Positions 1 through 5,856 are shown, counted from the first letter of the stretch. The stretch is 5,856 bases of DNA from JAZLIC01 sp045617225 (GCA_045617225.1 JAZLIC010000070.1:1-5856); one strand, 5' to 3'. Numbers and translations: made by a program. Notes: generated by a model not told the origin, from the sequence alone.

Positions 1-50
1 AATATTTAATTTTCCGTTAAAAAATTCTTCAAAATTTTTCCATTTTTCTA

Positions 51-80
51 TTGACAAATATTGTAAATTATGTTTATAAT
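51..80 (+). promoter_or_regulatory. Sigma-A type promoter of spo0A
   Basis: A perfect -35 hexamer TTGACA lies at 51-56 and a perfect -10 hexamer TATAAT at 75-80, with an 18-bp spacer. The predicted transcription start is near 86-88, giving a leader of about 44 bases with an AAAGGAG ribosome binding site at 115-121. I see no sigma-H type promoter (AGGA/GAAT) in the 130 bases available, although spo0A of Bacillus subtilis uses one in addition to its vegetative promoter. Bases 1-50 are AT-rich and show no other feature. Confidence 0.8.
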
Positions 81-85
81 ATTGG

Positions 86-92
86 TGTCGAG
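86..92 (+). promoter_or_regulatory. Probable 0A box (Spo0A binding site) at the spo0A start point
   Basis: TGTCGAG matches the established Spo0A box consensus TGTCGAA at 6 of 7 positions. It begins 6 bases after the -10 hexamer, so it covers the predicted start of transcription. A site in this position would be expected to let phosphorylated Spo0A repress its own vegetative promoter. The match is short, so the call rests mainly on its location upstream of the gene for its own regulator. Confidence 0.45.
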
Positions 93-130
93 GTCATAAA
101 AATAATCAAAATACAAAGGAGTGTCCTAAA

Positions 131-934
131 ATGGAAAGAAAAATAAGAGTTATGATTGCCGATGACAATATGGAGTATGTAGAAATTTTGTGCGAGTATT
201 TCAAGCAATCGAAGTTAATTGAGGTTGTGGGTATTGCATATGACGGACTTGAAGCCATACATATGGTAAAGTCCAGACAACCTGATGTTCTGGTGCTTGA
301 TATTGTAATGCCGAGTATAGACGGTATAGGCGTTCTTGAAAGTATGGCAGAACTTGACGAAAGCGAAAGACCGGTAGTTATGGTGGTAAGTGCGGCGCTT
401 AATGACAAGCTGGAAGCACGGGTTATAAGATATGGCGCAGATTATTTTATGAAGAAGCCTGTTGACTTTAAGGCATTGGTTGACAGAATAGAGATGTTCA
501 GCGCAGAAGACAGTGTACCTACACGCAATGTAATAAGCAAATCAGAGATTTTAAAGGGTATCGCCACAGGCGGTCATACAGATGACCTTGAAACCAGGGT
601 GACGGAGATTATTCACGAGGTTGGCGTTCCGGCACATATAAAAGGCTATCAGTATTTAAGATACGCCATTATGATGGTGATTGACGACTTGGATATAATA
701 AATTCAATTACAAAAGAGTTATATCCGACGGTCGCAAAGAAGTTCAGCACAACATCAAGCCGTGTAGAGCGTGCAATCCGTCATGCGATTGAGGTAGCGT
801 GGGACAGAGGAGATACAGAAGTTTTAAATTCCTTCTTCGGCTATACAATTGCAAACAGTAAGGGTAAGCCGACAAATTCAGAGTTTATTGCAATGATTGC
901 AGATAAGCTCAGATTACAACTTAAAGCATCATAA
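131..934 (+). CDS. spo0A: Sporulation transcription factor Spo0A
   Basis: Master response regulator for entry into sporulation. At 267 residues it equals B. subtilis Spo0A in length. The N-terminal receiver domain (about residues 5-123) has the acidic pair D11/D12, phosphoacceptor D57 in the motif LVLDIVMP, S87 in the switch position and K109 before P110. After a variable linker (about 124-152) comes the Spo0A-specific effector domain (153-267), with the family signature [13 protein letters not shown] (161-173) and the DNA-recognition helix region [16 protein letters not shown] (209-224). The C-terminal stretch [17 protein letters not shown] is nearly invariant in the family. The ATG start is supported by AAAGGAG nine bases upstream. 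The gene has its own promoter and terminator and appears monocistronic. Phosphorylation by orphan sensor kinases, as in clostridia, is known for the family but nothing of it is visible here. Confidence 0.98.
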   Translation: MERKIRVMIADDNMEYVEILCEYFKQSKLIEVVGIAYDGLEAIHMVKSRQPDVLVLDIVMPSIDGIGVLESMAELDESERPVVMVVSAALNDKLEARVIRYGADYFMKKPVDFKALVDRIEMFSAEDSVPTRNVISKSEILKGIATGGHTDDLETRVTEIIHEVGVPAHIKGYQYLRYAIMMVIDDLDIINSITKELYPTVAKKFSTTSSRVERAIRHAIEVAWDRGDTEVLNSFFGYTIANSKGKPTNSEFIAMIADKLRLQLKAS

Positions 935-937
935 AAG

Positions 938-964
938 AAAAAGGACGCCGCAGCGTCCTTTTTT
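938..964. terminator. Bidirectional intrinsic terminator between spo0A and the convergent gene
   Basis: A perfect 11-bp stem, AAAAAGGACGC (938-948) pairing with GCGTCCTTTTT (953-963), is closed by a CGCA loop. A T run (959-964) follows the GC core for rightward transcription, and the A run on the left arm supplies the U tract for leftward transcription. It lies three bases after the spo0A stop and touches the stop codon of the leftward gene (963-965), so one hairpin can serve both. Confidence 0.9.
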
Positions 965-1472
965 AATTAAAGGGATATTGGTATGCCCCGGGTGACATTA
1001 TCATAGAGTCGTCTTTAAGCAAAAACATAATTACCGAGAAGGCAATTTCACCGAAGATAAAGCAAAGTACAGCGTACATAACAGCTTTTTGCGGCTTATA
1101 TAGGTAGAAGAACTTGTGCAAAATCAAGGCAAGTAATGCAGATACCAAAAATCTCAGGATTATAAATACAAGACCGTACTTAAATCCGAGCAAAAGTTTA
1201 AGCAGAAGCTTAAACAAAAACAGGACAGGCAAGACGATTTCAAGCTTTGGTATCTTAAAGCCTTTAATGTAGTATTCCTCGGTTAATCTGCCTATTATCC
1301 CTAACTGCAAAACAGGTATGAAGGCAATCCAGGGACCTGCAATTTGGTTATTTATTGCCGCTTTGTAAATTCCGTAAGATGCCGCCGCATAAACTGCAAT
1401 ATAGAATATAATATAAACTATCACTGAAAATACATTAAGTGCGCTTGAAAACGCAGAAAAAAAGCTTCCCAT
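963..1472 (-). CDS. Small polytopic membrane protein of unknown function
   Basis: A 169-residue, strongly hydrophobic protein. Membrane segments are likely at about residues 13-34, 45-61 (possibly shorter or re-entrant), 76-96, 98-119 and 129-152, with a short polar C-terminal tail. The stretch GIYKAAINNQIAGPWIAFIP (34-53), then a Gly-Arg-Leu-Thr segment, resembles from memory a set of uncharacterised clostridial membrane proteins with a 'YxxAxxxGixxPWLAWIP' motif after the first helix. No function is established for these, and no catalytic or transport motif is visible. The ATG start is supported by AAAAGGAG seven bases upstream and by a well-formed promoter. The gene is convergent with spo0A and divergent from proS, so it is transcribed alone. 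It is very likely a real gene; the role is unknown. Confidence 0.8.
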   Translation of the reverse strand: MGSFFSAFSSALNVFSVIVYIIFYIAVYAAASYGIYKAAINNQIAGPWIAFIPVLQLGIIGRLTEEYYIKGFKIPKLEIVLPVLFLFKLLLKLLLGFKYGLVFIILRFLVSALLALILHKFFYLYKPQKAVMYAVLCFIFGEIAFSVIMFLLKDDSMIMSPGAYQYPFN

Positions 1473-1492
1473 ATACTCACTCCTTTTAAGTT

Positions 1493-1521
1493 AATATATC
1501 ACATAAGCAAAGTTTTTTCAA
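1493..1521 (-). promoter_or_regulatory. Promoter of the leftward membrane-protein gene
   Basis: Read on the minus strand, TTGAAA (1521-1516) and TATATT (1498-1493) are separated by 17 bases, and the -10 is preceded by TGA, giving an extended -10 (TGnTATATT). Transcription would start near 1486, which leaves a very short leader with the ribosome binding site (1487-1480) almost at the 5' end. That tightness is the main reason for caution. Confidence 0.55.
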
Positions 1522-1548
1522 GTAGAAATAAAAAATGGTTATTACGCC

Positions 1549-1577
1549 TTGACACTGCACCGATTTTTGCGTATACT
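1549..1577 (+). promoter_or_regulatory. Sigma-A type promoter of the proS-cdaA-cdaR operon
   Basis: A perfect -35 hexamer TTGACA (1549-1554) and a -10 TATACT (1572-1577) are separated by the ideal 17 bases. Transcription is predicted to start near 1584, giving a leader of about 50 bases to the TTG codon at 1635. That is far too short for a T-box or other riboswitch, so control of this operon by uncharged tRNA-Pro through a leader RNA is not supported. Confidence 0.8.
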
Positions 1578-1590
1578 ATATACAGTATAC
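1571..1590. promoter_or_regulatory. 20-bp palindrome over the proS -10/start point, probable operator
   Basis: Half sites GTATACT (1571-1577) and AGTATAC (1584-1590) are perfect inverted copies around a six-base centre ATATAC. Nine of the ten base pairs of the 20-bp dyad are symmetric. The left half contains the -10 hexamer and the right half covers the predicted start, the classic position for a repressor site. Transcription should begin inside the dyad, so it acts as DNA rather than as an RNA hairpin. The regulator is not encoded here. GntR-family operators are often of this kind, and the central 16 bases also resemble an NrdR box, but neither is established. Confidence 0.55.
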
Positions 1591-1618
1591 ACATTTTTGA
1601 TTGACATAGATGTGCAGT

Positions 1619-1624
1619 GGGAGG
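1619..1624 (+). promoter_or_regulatory. Ribosome binding site that fixes the proS start at TTG 1635
   Basis: GGGAGG lies 10 bases before TTG 1635. The in-frame alternatives fit worse: GTG 1617 overlaps this site and has no purine-rich site of its own, and TTG 1626 follows it by one base only. Confidence 0.75.
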
Positions 1625-1634
1625 ATTGAGAATT

Positions 1635-3068
1635 TTGGAAAAAGATAAGAAGTTGGTAGAAGCGATAACACCAATGAGTGAAGATTTTGCTCAGTGGTAT
1701 ACCGATATTATTAAAAAGACTCGCTTGGTTGAGTATTCGGGCGTCAGAGGTTGTATGGTTATTCAACCCTATGGTTATGCTATTTGGGAGAATATCCAAA
1801 AGGCACTTGACAGTAGGTTTAAGGAAACGGGCGTAGAAAATGTATATATGCCTATGTTCATTCCCGAAAGCTTGCTCCAACGTGAGAAAGACCATGTAGA
1901 GGGCTTTGCTCCCGAGGTTGCGTGGGTTACCCACGGTGGTAATGAGAAGCTTCAAGAAAGACTTTGCGTGCGTCCTACATCGGAAACATTGTTCTGCGAG
2001 CATTATTCAAATATTGTTCGTTCATACCGTGACCTTCCTAAGCTTTACAATCAATGGTGCAGTGTTGTAAGGTGGGAAAAGACCACAAGACCGTTCCTCA
2101 GAAGTGCGGAATTTTTATGGCAAGAGGGACATACCGCACACGCTACCGAGGAGGAGGCACAGGAACGCACCATTCAGATGCTTAATGTTTATGCCGACTT
2201 TTGCGAGCAAGTGCTTGCAATCCCTGTTATTAAGGGGCGCAAGACCGATAAAGAAAAGTTTGCAGGTGCGAATGAAACCTATACTATCGAAAGTTTAATG
2301 CATGACGGTAAAGCACTTCAATCAGGTACAAGCCATAACTTCGGTGACGGATTTGCCCGTGCATTCGGCATACAGTACCTTGACGAGAATAACGAGCTTC
2401 AATATGTTCATCAAACATCTTGGGGTATGTCTACAAGAATTATCGGTGCAATAATTATGGTACACGGTGATGATGCAGGACTTAAACTTCCGCCTCGCAT
2501 TGCACCTGTTCAAACGGTTATTGTTCCTATCGCACAACATAAGGAAGGCGTTTTGGAGCGTTGCAATGAACTTAAAGAACAGCTCCAAAAGAAGTTCAGA
2601 GTTAAGCTTGATGACAGTGATAAGTCAGCAGGTTGGAAGTTCAGCGAATACGAAATGCGCGGCGTTCCGGTTCGTATTGAACTTGGACCTAAGGACATCG
2701 AGAATAATCAGGCAGTTTTGGTAAGCCGTGTTGACAGAGAAAAGGTATTTGTTTCTCTTGACAATATCGAGGAGGAACTTCAAAAGCTTCTTGATAAAAT
2801 ACAAAATCAAATGCTTGATGCCGCACTTAAAAACAGAGAAGAAAAGACAAGCTCTGCCGCTACATATGATGAATTTAAAAAGCGTGTCGAAAACGGCGGC
2901 TTTGTAAAGGCAATGTGGTGCGGTGATGAAGCTTGTGAAAATAAGATAAAAGAAGATACTACCGCAACTTCTCGTTGTATTCCTTTTGAGCAGGAAAAGA
3001 TAAGCGATAAATGTATCTGTTGCGGAAAGCCTGCCGATAAGATGATTTATTGGGGCAAGGCATATTAA
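1635..3068 (+). CDS. proS: Prolyl-tRNA synthetase, archaeal/eukaryotic-like (type 3)
   Basis: Cytoplasmic class II synthetase that charges tRNA-Pro with proline. From TTG 1635 the protein has 477 residues, the usual size of the short bacterial type 3 enzyme. The catalytic domain carries motif 1 around GYAIWENIQ (47-55), motif 2 [15 protein letters not shown] (146-160) and motif 3 [11 protein letters not shown] (264-274), with the family signatures VRPTSETLF and [10 protein letters not shown]. The anticodon-binding domain follows (about 289-390). The C-terminal domain has a cysteine cluster, C429, C434, C460 and C463, fitting a structural zinc site, and ends in the typical WGKAY. The editing INS domain of ordinary bacterial ProRS is absent, as expected for type 3; any clearing of Ala-tRNA-Pro would need a separate protein. 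A GTG 18 bases upstream keeps the frame open but is a poorer start. It is the first gene of the rightward operon, with 27 bases and no terminator before cdaA. Confidence 0.97.
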   Translation: MEKDKKLVEAITPMSEDFAQWYTDIIKKTRLVEYSGVRGCMVIQPYGYAIWENIQKALDSRFKETGVENVYMPMFIPESLLQREKDHVEGFAPEVAWVTHGGNEKLQERLCVRPTSETLFCEHYSNIVRSYRDLPKLYNQWCSVVRWEKTTRPFLRSAEFLWQEGHTAHATEEEAQERTIQMLNVYADFCEQVLAIPVIKGRKTDKEKFAGANETYTIESLMHDGKALQSGTSHNFGDGFARAFGIQYLDENNELQYVHQTSWGMSTRIIGAIIMVHGDDAGLKLPPRIAPVQTVIVPIAQHKEGVLERCNELKEQLQKKFRVKLDDSDKSAGWKFSEYEMRGVPVRIELGPKDIENNQAVLVSRVDREKVFVSLDNIEEELQKLLDKIQNQMLDAALKNREEKTSSAATYDEFKKRVENGGFVKAMWCGDEACENKIKEDTTATSRCIPFEQEKISDKCICCGKPADKMIYWGKAY

Positions 3069-3083
3069 AAATAATCAGGACAC

Positions 3084-3089
3084 GAGGTG
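3084..3089 (+). promoter_or_regulatory. Ribosome binding site that fixes the cdaA start at ATG 3096
   Basis: GAGGTG lies six bases before ATG 3096. The in-frame GTG at 3087-3089 is part of this site. A weaker AGGA at 3077-3080 could serve that GTG, adding three residues, so the alternative is not fully excluded. Confidence 0.65.
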
Positions 3090-3095
3090 TATAAT

Positions 3096-3950
3096 ATGTG
3101 GTTGGAAAATTTTTATCATTCGGCGGTAAATCAACTATCGTTGTTTAGAATTACCGATGCCATAGATATTATTCTGGTGTCCTTTTTAGTGTACAAAGCA
3201 CTTCAATTTATCCGTGATACGAGGACTGTCCAGCTGCTCAAAGGTGTTGCGTTATTCGTCGTTTTGATGCAGGTAAGCTTTTTTGCAAAGCTCAATGCGG
3301 TATATTATATACTAAGTAACGTTTTGCAGCTTGGCGTCATTGCACTTATAATTGTATTCCAGCCTGAGCTTAGACGTGCTTTGGAGGAAGTGGGGCGTAC
3401 AAACCTTAATAAGTGGTTCTCTATCGGCAGTGATACCGTGCAAGAGGATGTGGCACGAATGATACACGAAATTTCTCGTGGGGCACAGGCAATGGCAAAT
3501 GACCGCATAGGCGCACTTATGGTCATTGAAAAGCACGATAATATTGACACTTTGATAAGCTCGGGCGTCCGTGTCGGTGCAGAGGTATCAAGCGAACTTA
3601 TCGAGAATATTTTTGTTCCCAACACTCCGCTTCATGATGGTGCGGTAGTGTTCAGAAATAATAAACTTGAACTTGCAACTTGCGTATTACCTGTTTCGCA
3701 AAACCCGAATATTGCCCAAAAGCTCGGCACACGCCACAGGGCGGCATTAGGAATATCGGAGGAGTCCGATGCAATAATAGTTATTGTATCGGAGGAAACA
3801 GGCAAGATTTCCATTGCAGAGGGCGGCGAACTTAAAATCGGATTTAATGAGGAGTCTTTAAGAAAAGAACTCACACGCAGATTGAGCTTTGAAACCTCAG
3901 AGGATACAAAACGCAAGCTCAAATTCCTGAAGAAGGGAGATAAGGCTTGA
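3096..3950 (+). CDS. cdaA: Membrane diadenylate cyclase CdaA (c-di-AMP synthase)
   Basis: Condenses two ATP to cyclic di-AMP, the second messenger that controls potassium and osmolyte transport and is usually essential in Firmicutes. The 284-residue protein compares with about 273 in B. subtilis CdaA (YbbP/DacA). Three N-terminal membrane segments lie near residues 21-39, 47-63 and 72-88, followed by the conserved FQPELRRALE (88-97) that links membrane and catalytic parts. The DAC domain shows both signature motifs: DGA (181-183, in PLHDGAVV) and RHR (213-215, in LGTRHRAALGISE), plus IVSEETG. All catalytic landmarks are intact, so an active enzyme is expected. ATG 3096 is chosen for its GAGGTG site. 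The stop codon overlaps the cdaR start by one base, implying translational coupling. Its position directly behind proS puts c-di-AMP synthesis under the proS promoter unless an internal promoter exists. Confidence 0.96.
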   Translation: MWLENFYHSAVNQLSLFRITDAIDIILVSFLVYKALQFIRDTRTVQLLKGVALFVVLMQVSFFAKLNAVYYILSNVLQLGVIALIIVFQPELRRALEEVGRTNLNKWFSIGSDTVQEDVARMIHEISRGAQAMANDRIGALMVIEKHDNIDTLISSGVRVGAEVSSELIENIFVPNTPLHDGAVVFRNNKLELATCVLPVSQNPNIAQKLGTRHRAALGISEESDAIIVIVSEETGKISIAEGGELKIGFNEESLRKELTRRLSFETSEDTKRKLKFLKKGDKA

Positions 3951-4894
3951 TGAAAAAGATGTTTGAAAAAGACAGTGTTTTAAAAATAATGGCACTGCTG
4001 ATTTCCATTGTAATTTGGCTATATATAACCGTTGTTGTAAACCCTTTTGTTGAAGTAACCGTGCGTGATATACCGATACAGTTTATAGGTGAGGAAGTTG
4101 TTGAGGCGAACAATTTAAGTATAGTGAGTGAGTCACTCAGCACCGTTACGGTTAAAGTAAAGGGCAACAGACGGCGTATGGGAAGCTATGATATGAAAAG
4201 TATAATAGCTAAGGTTGATATGTCAGGTATAACCTATGCCGGTACAGTGGAGCTCCCTATTGATATTGTTGTTCCTTTTGAGCATGAGAGTATCACATCA
4301 ACGAGTGCCTATTCGGTAAGTATAGTCACCGAGAAAAGCGTTGAGAAAACTTTGGATATCGTGGCATCGCCCACAGGCAGACTTGCAGACGGCTTTATGC
4401 CCGGCGATATAAAGATTGAGCCTAAGACGGTTACTATAAAAGGTGCAGAATCTTTAATCGGCAAGATAGGAAAAGCAACTGTTAATTTCAGTTATAATAA
4501 TGCCGATGTAGATATTGATGTTGATGAAGCAATATCTTTGTACGGCGTCAACGGCGAGGAAATCACGGCAAGAGATGTCCTGTTTGAGAGAATACACAAG
4601 AATATTGACACCGCAAAGGTGCATTGCCCTGTCTTAAAACTTAAAAAAGTGGGTGTTGACCTCAGACTTAGCGGTGATACCAACGGTAAAAAGTATTCGG
4701 CAAAGCCGAGCAGTGTTTTAATCTATGCTCCTGACGGACTTACCGCTAATATAGAATCTGTTCAAACAGAAAATATAGATGTAAACAGCTTTAAAGACAA
4801 GGACAAAATAAAAGTAAAGCTTGTTATCCCGACCGGAATAAAGGTTTTGGAGGATATAGCGGAGGTAGAGGTAGTTGAAGATAATAATCCGTAA
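3950..4894 (+). CDS. cdaR: CdaA regulatory protein CdaR (YbbR-domain protein)
   Basis: A 314-residue single-pass membrane protein that binds and modulates CdaA in studied Firmicutes. A short cytoplasmic start (MKKMFEKDSVLKI) leads into one membrane segment (about 11-30) followed by NPF, then an extracytoplasmic part of YbbR repeats. I can place about three: residues 35-127, 130-215 and 222-309. Each is beta-rich with the recurring 'V.V.' pattern, and the second holds the typical 'PxxVTIKGAESLIGKI'. B. subtilis CdaR is about 480 residues with four repeats, so this is a short form. ATG 3950 is preferred, with AAGGGAG (3933-3939) ten bases upstream; a TTG one codon earlier is possible. It overlaps the cdaA stop as TGATG, the normal arrangement for this pair. 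Confidence 0.93.
   Translation: MKKMFEKDSVLKIMALLISIVIWLYITVVVNPFVEVTVRDIPIQFIGEEVVEANNLSIVSESLSTVTVKVKGNRRRMGSYDMKSIIAKVDMSGITYAGTVELPIDIVVPFEHESITSTSAYSVSIVTEKSVEKTLDIVASPTGRLADGFMPGDIKIEPKTVTIKGAESLIGKIGKATVNFSYNNADVDIDVDEAISLYGVNGEEITARDVLFERIHKNIDTAKVHCPVLKLKKVGVDLRLSGDTNGKKYSAKPSSVLIYAPDGLTANIESVQTENIDVNSFKDKDKIKVKLVIPTGIKVLEDIAEVEVVEDNNP
4861..4866 (+). promoter_or_regulatory. Ribosome binding site for the FAD-dehydrogenase gene, inside cdaR
   Basis: GGAGGT, within the last codons of cdaR, lies eight bases before TTG 4875. No ATG or GTG with a comparable site is found nearby, so this site decides a TTG start that overlaps the end of cdaR by 20 bases. Confidence 0.75.
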
Positions 4895-5856
4895 TATCAA
4901 AATTAACGGTAAACATTCAAGCGATGATGTTATTACTGCCGCACAAGAAATTGTGCGGCATACTTGTATTCAAGCAAAAAATTTCAGAATATATAAAAAA
5001 TCCATTGACGCAAGGCGTAAGGGCAATATTCATTTTCTCTATCAGGTAACCGCCGATTATTTAAGCGGTGATATACCAAATGATAAAGAAATTTCAGCTT
5101 TTGAAGAAGAAACCACCATTGAAATACCAAAAGCCGGTCGAAGTGACAAACGCCCTGTTGTAGTAGGCCTGGGCCCGTGCGGACTTTTTGCGGCGTATGT
5201 TTTGGCAAGGGCGGGACTTTCGCCCCTTGTCATAGAGCGTGGCGAAGATGTAGATAATCGTGCACGCACCGTGAGCGATTTTTGGAATGGCGGCAAATTA
5301 AACCCAAATTCAAATGTCCAATTTGGTGAGGGCGGCGCCGGTACATTCTCCGACGGAAAATTAAATACAAGAATAAGCGACCCACGGCAGAGGTTTGTAC
5401 TTCAAACCTTTGTGGATTTTGGTGCGCCGGAGGATATTTTGTATAATGCCAAGCCGCATATCGGAACGGATAAGCTTAAAACCGTTGTAAAAAATATGCG
5501 CAAAGAGATAATAAAGCTCGGCGGCGAGGTGCGTTTTAATACCTGCCTTACCGGAATGTCTTTCCCGGGCGGAAACCTTGCGGAAATTGAGGTAAACAAC
5601 AGCGAAGTTATGGAGTGCGATACACTTGTTCTGGCGGTTGGACACAGTAGCCGTGATACATATAAGCTTTTAAGCGATGCAAATATTATGCTTGAACCAA
5701 AACCGTTTGCAATCGGCGTCAGGGTTGAGCATAAGCAGGCGTTTATAAATATTTCGCAGTATGGAACAGATGACGATACCCTGCCTGCCGCAACATACAG
5801 GTTGGTGCATAATGGCAAGGAACGCAGTTGCTATTCGTTTTGTATGTGCCCCGGCG
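4875..5856 (+). CDS. Uncharacterised FAD-dependent dehydrogenase, COG2509 type (3' end missing)
   Basis: Open to the window edge: 327 complete codons, no stop. Family members are about 530 residues, so roughly 200 should lie beyond. The start is TTG 4875, giving MKIIIRNIKI, in agreement with the usual 'I.NIKI' beginning. Residues 1-90 form the small N-terminal domain with KKSIDARRKGNIHFLYQV, seen in this family. Next comes a Rossmann fold for FAD, with VVVGLGPCGLFAA (95-107), GxGxxG at 98-103 and the ribose-binding E121 in VIERG. The family signature FGEGGAGTFSDGKLNTR starts at residue 150, followed by LVLAVGHSSRDTY and, at the very end, CMCPG (323-327). The substrate and redox partner are unknown for the family. 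The 20-base overlap with cdaR implies coupled translation. A perfect hairpin sits in its early codons (4937-4960). Confidence 0.9.
   Translation, partial: MKIIIRNIKINGKHSSDDVITAAQEIVRHTCIQAKNFRIYKKSIDARRKGNIHFLYQVTADYLSGDIPNDKEISAFEEETTIEIPKAGRSDKRPVVVGLGPCGLFAAYVLARAGLSPLVIERGEDVDNRARTVSDFWNGGKLNPNSNVQFGEGGAGTFSDGKLNTRISDPRQRFVLQTFVDFGAPEDILYNAKPHIGTDKLKTVVKNMRKEIIKLGGEVRFNTCLTGMSFPGGNLAEIEVNNSEVMECDTLVLAVGHSSRDTYKLLSDANIMLEPKPFAIGVRVEHKQAFINISQYGTDDDTLPAATYRLVHNGKERSCYSFCMCPG
4937..4960 (+). other. Perfect 10-bp hairpin with GAAA tetraloop inside the FAD gene
   Basis: TGCCGCACAA (4937-4946) pairs without mismatch with TTGTGCGGCA (4951-4960) around a GAAA loop, a stable GNRA tetraloop. It starts 62 bases after the TTG start and 42 bases after the cdaR stop, within the coding frame (residues 22-29). 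The following bases, TACTTGTATT, are U-rich but not a clean U tract, so it is not a standard intrinsic terminator. It could pause polymerase, stabilise an upstream mRNA fragment or be a processing signal; none of this is shown by sequence alone. Confidence 0.6.

Noticed and set aside
18..40. A/T-only partial inverted repeat upstream of the spo0A promoter
   Set aside because: It consists of A and T runs with no GC core; low complexity explains it and it does not look like a terminator of an upstream gene.
1601..1606. Second TTGACA just upstream of proS
   Set aside because: A -10 at normal spacing would fall on the proS ribosome binding site and early codons (about 1624-1629, ATTGAG-like), with no TATAAT-like sequence there.
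1584..1634. Possible T-box or other riboswitch before proS
   Set aside because: The leader from the predicted start is only about 50 bases, with no room for a T-box stem, antiterminator or terminator hairpin.
1542..2003. Leftward open frame of 153 codons opposite the start of proS
   Set aside because: It is antisense to the well-conserved N-terminal part of proS, covers the proS promoter, and its translation shows no recognisable protein character. Other antisense open frames over spo0A, cdaA, cdaR and the FAD gene were dismissed for the same reason.
2885..2891. Perfect 0A box TGTCGAA within proS
   Set aside because: It lies deep in coding sequence, far from any promoter, and about one such heptamer is expected by chance in both strands of a window this size.
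4125..4139. Inverted repeat TGAGTGA-G-TCACTCA in cdaR
   Set aside because: Seven-base arms inside coding sequence are not rare, and a one-base loop cannot form a stable hairpin; no regulatory context nearby.
1..5856. CRISPR arrays, insertion sequences, toxin-antitoxin, defence or phage genes, tRNA/rRNA
   Set aside because: No repeat-spacer pattern, transposase, terminal inverted repeats with target duplications, or RNA gene was seen; almost every base is accounted for by core genes and their control regions.

Overview
The window looks like chromosomal core sequence from a spore-forming, low-GC anaerobic Firmicute of class Clostridia, probably a gut lineage near Oscillospiraceae/Ruminococcaceae. 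The evidence is a full-length Spo0A, an archaeal-type (type 3) prolyl-tRNA synthetase of the kind common in clostridia, a CdaA/CdaR c-di-AMP module, AT-rich intergenic DNA with consensus sigma-A promoters, and strong GGAGG-type ribosome binding sites. The family placement is inference; no 16S or other marker is present.

Layout. Bases 1-130 hold a near-consensus promoter and a probable 0A box, followed by spo0A (131-934, +). A bidirectional hairpin terminator (938-964) separates spo0A from a convergent gene (963-1472, -) for a small polytopic membrane protein of unknown function. Bases 1473-1634 are a divergent promoter region: an extended -10 promoter faces left, and a strong promoter faces right with a near-perfect 20-bp palindrome on its -10/start point. 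From there a rightward, apparently uninterrupted gene string runs: proS (1635-3068), cdaA (3096-3950), cdaR (3950-4894, overlapping cdaA by one base) and an uncharacterised FAD-dependent dehydrogenase of the COG2509 type (4875 to beyond the window edge, overlapping cdaR by 20 bases). The last gene starts at TTG and is cut by the window end.

How the genes fit together. Spo0A is the master regulator of sporulation entry and appears to be an independent, self-terminated unit. The rightward operon joins a housekeeping translation enzyme (ProRS) to the membrane diadenylate cyclase CdaA and its extracytoplasmic regulator CdaR, which control c-di-AMP, potassium/osmotic balance and cell-wall homeostasis. 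The FAD protein follows by translational overlap, so it is probably co-expressed, but its substrate is unknown. glmM, the usual partner of cdaA-cdaR in bacilli, is not in the window and could lie downstream.

No clearly new system (defence, mobile element, CRISPR, biosynthetic cluster) is visible. The points most worth following are regulatory: the palindrome over the proS-cdaA promoter, the 0A box at the spo0A start point, and a perfect 10-bp GAAA-loop hairpin inside the first codons of the FAD gene.
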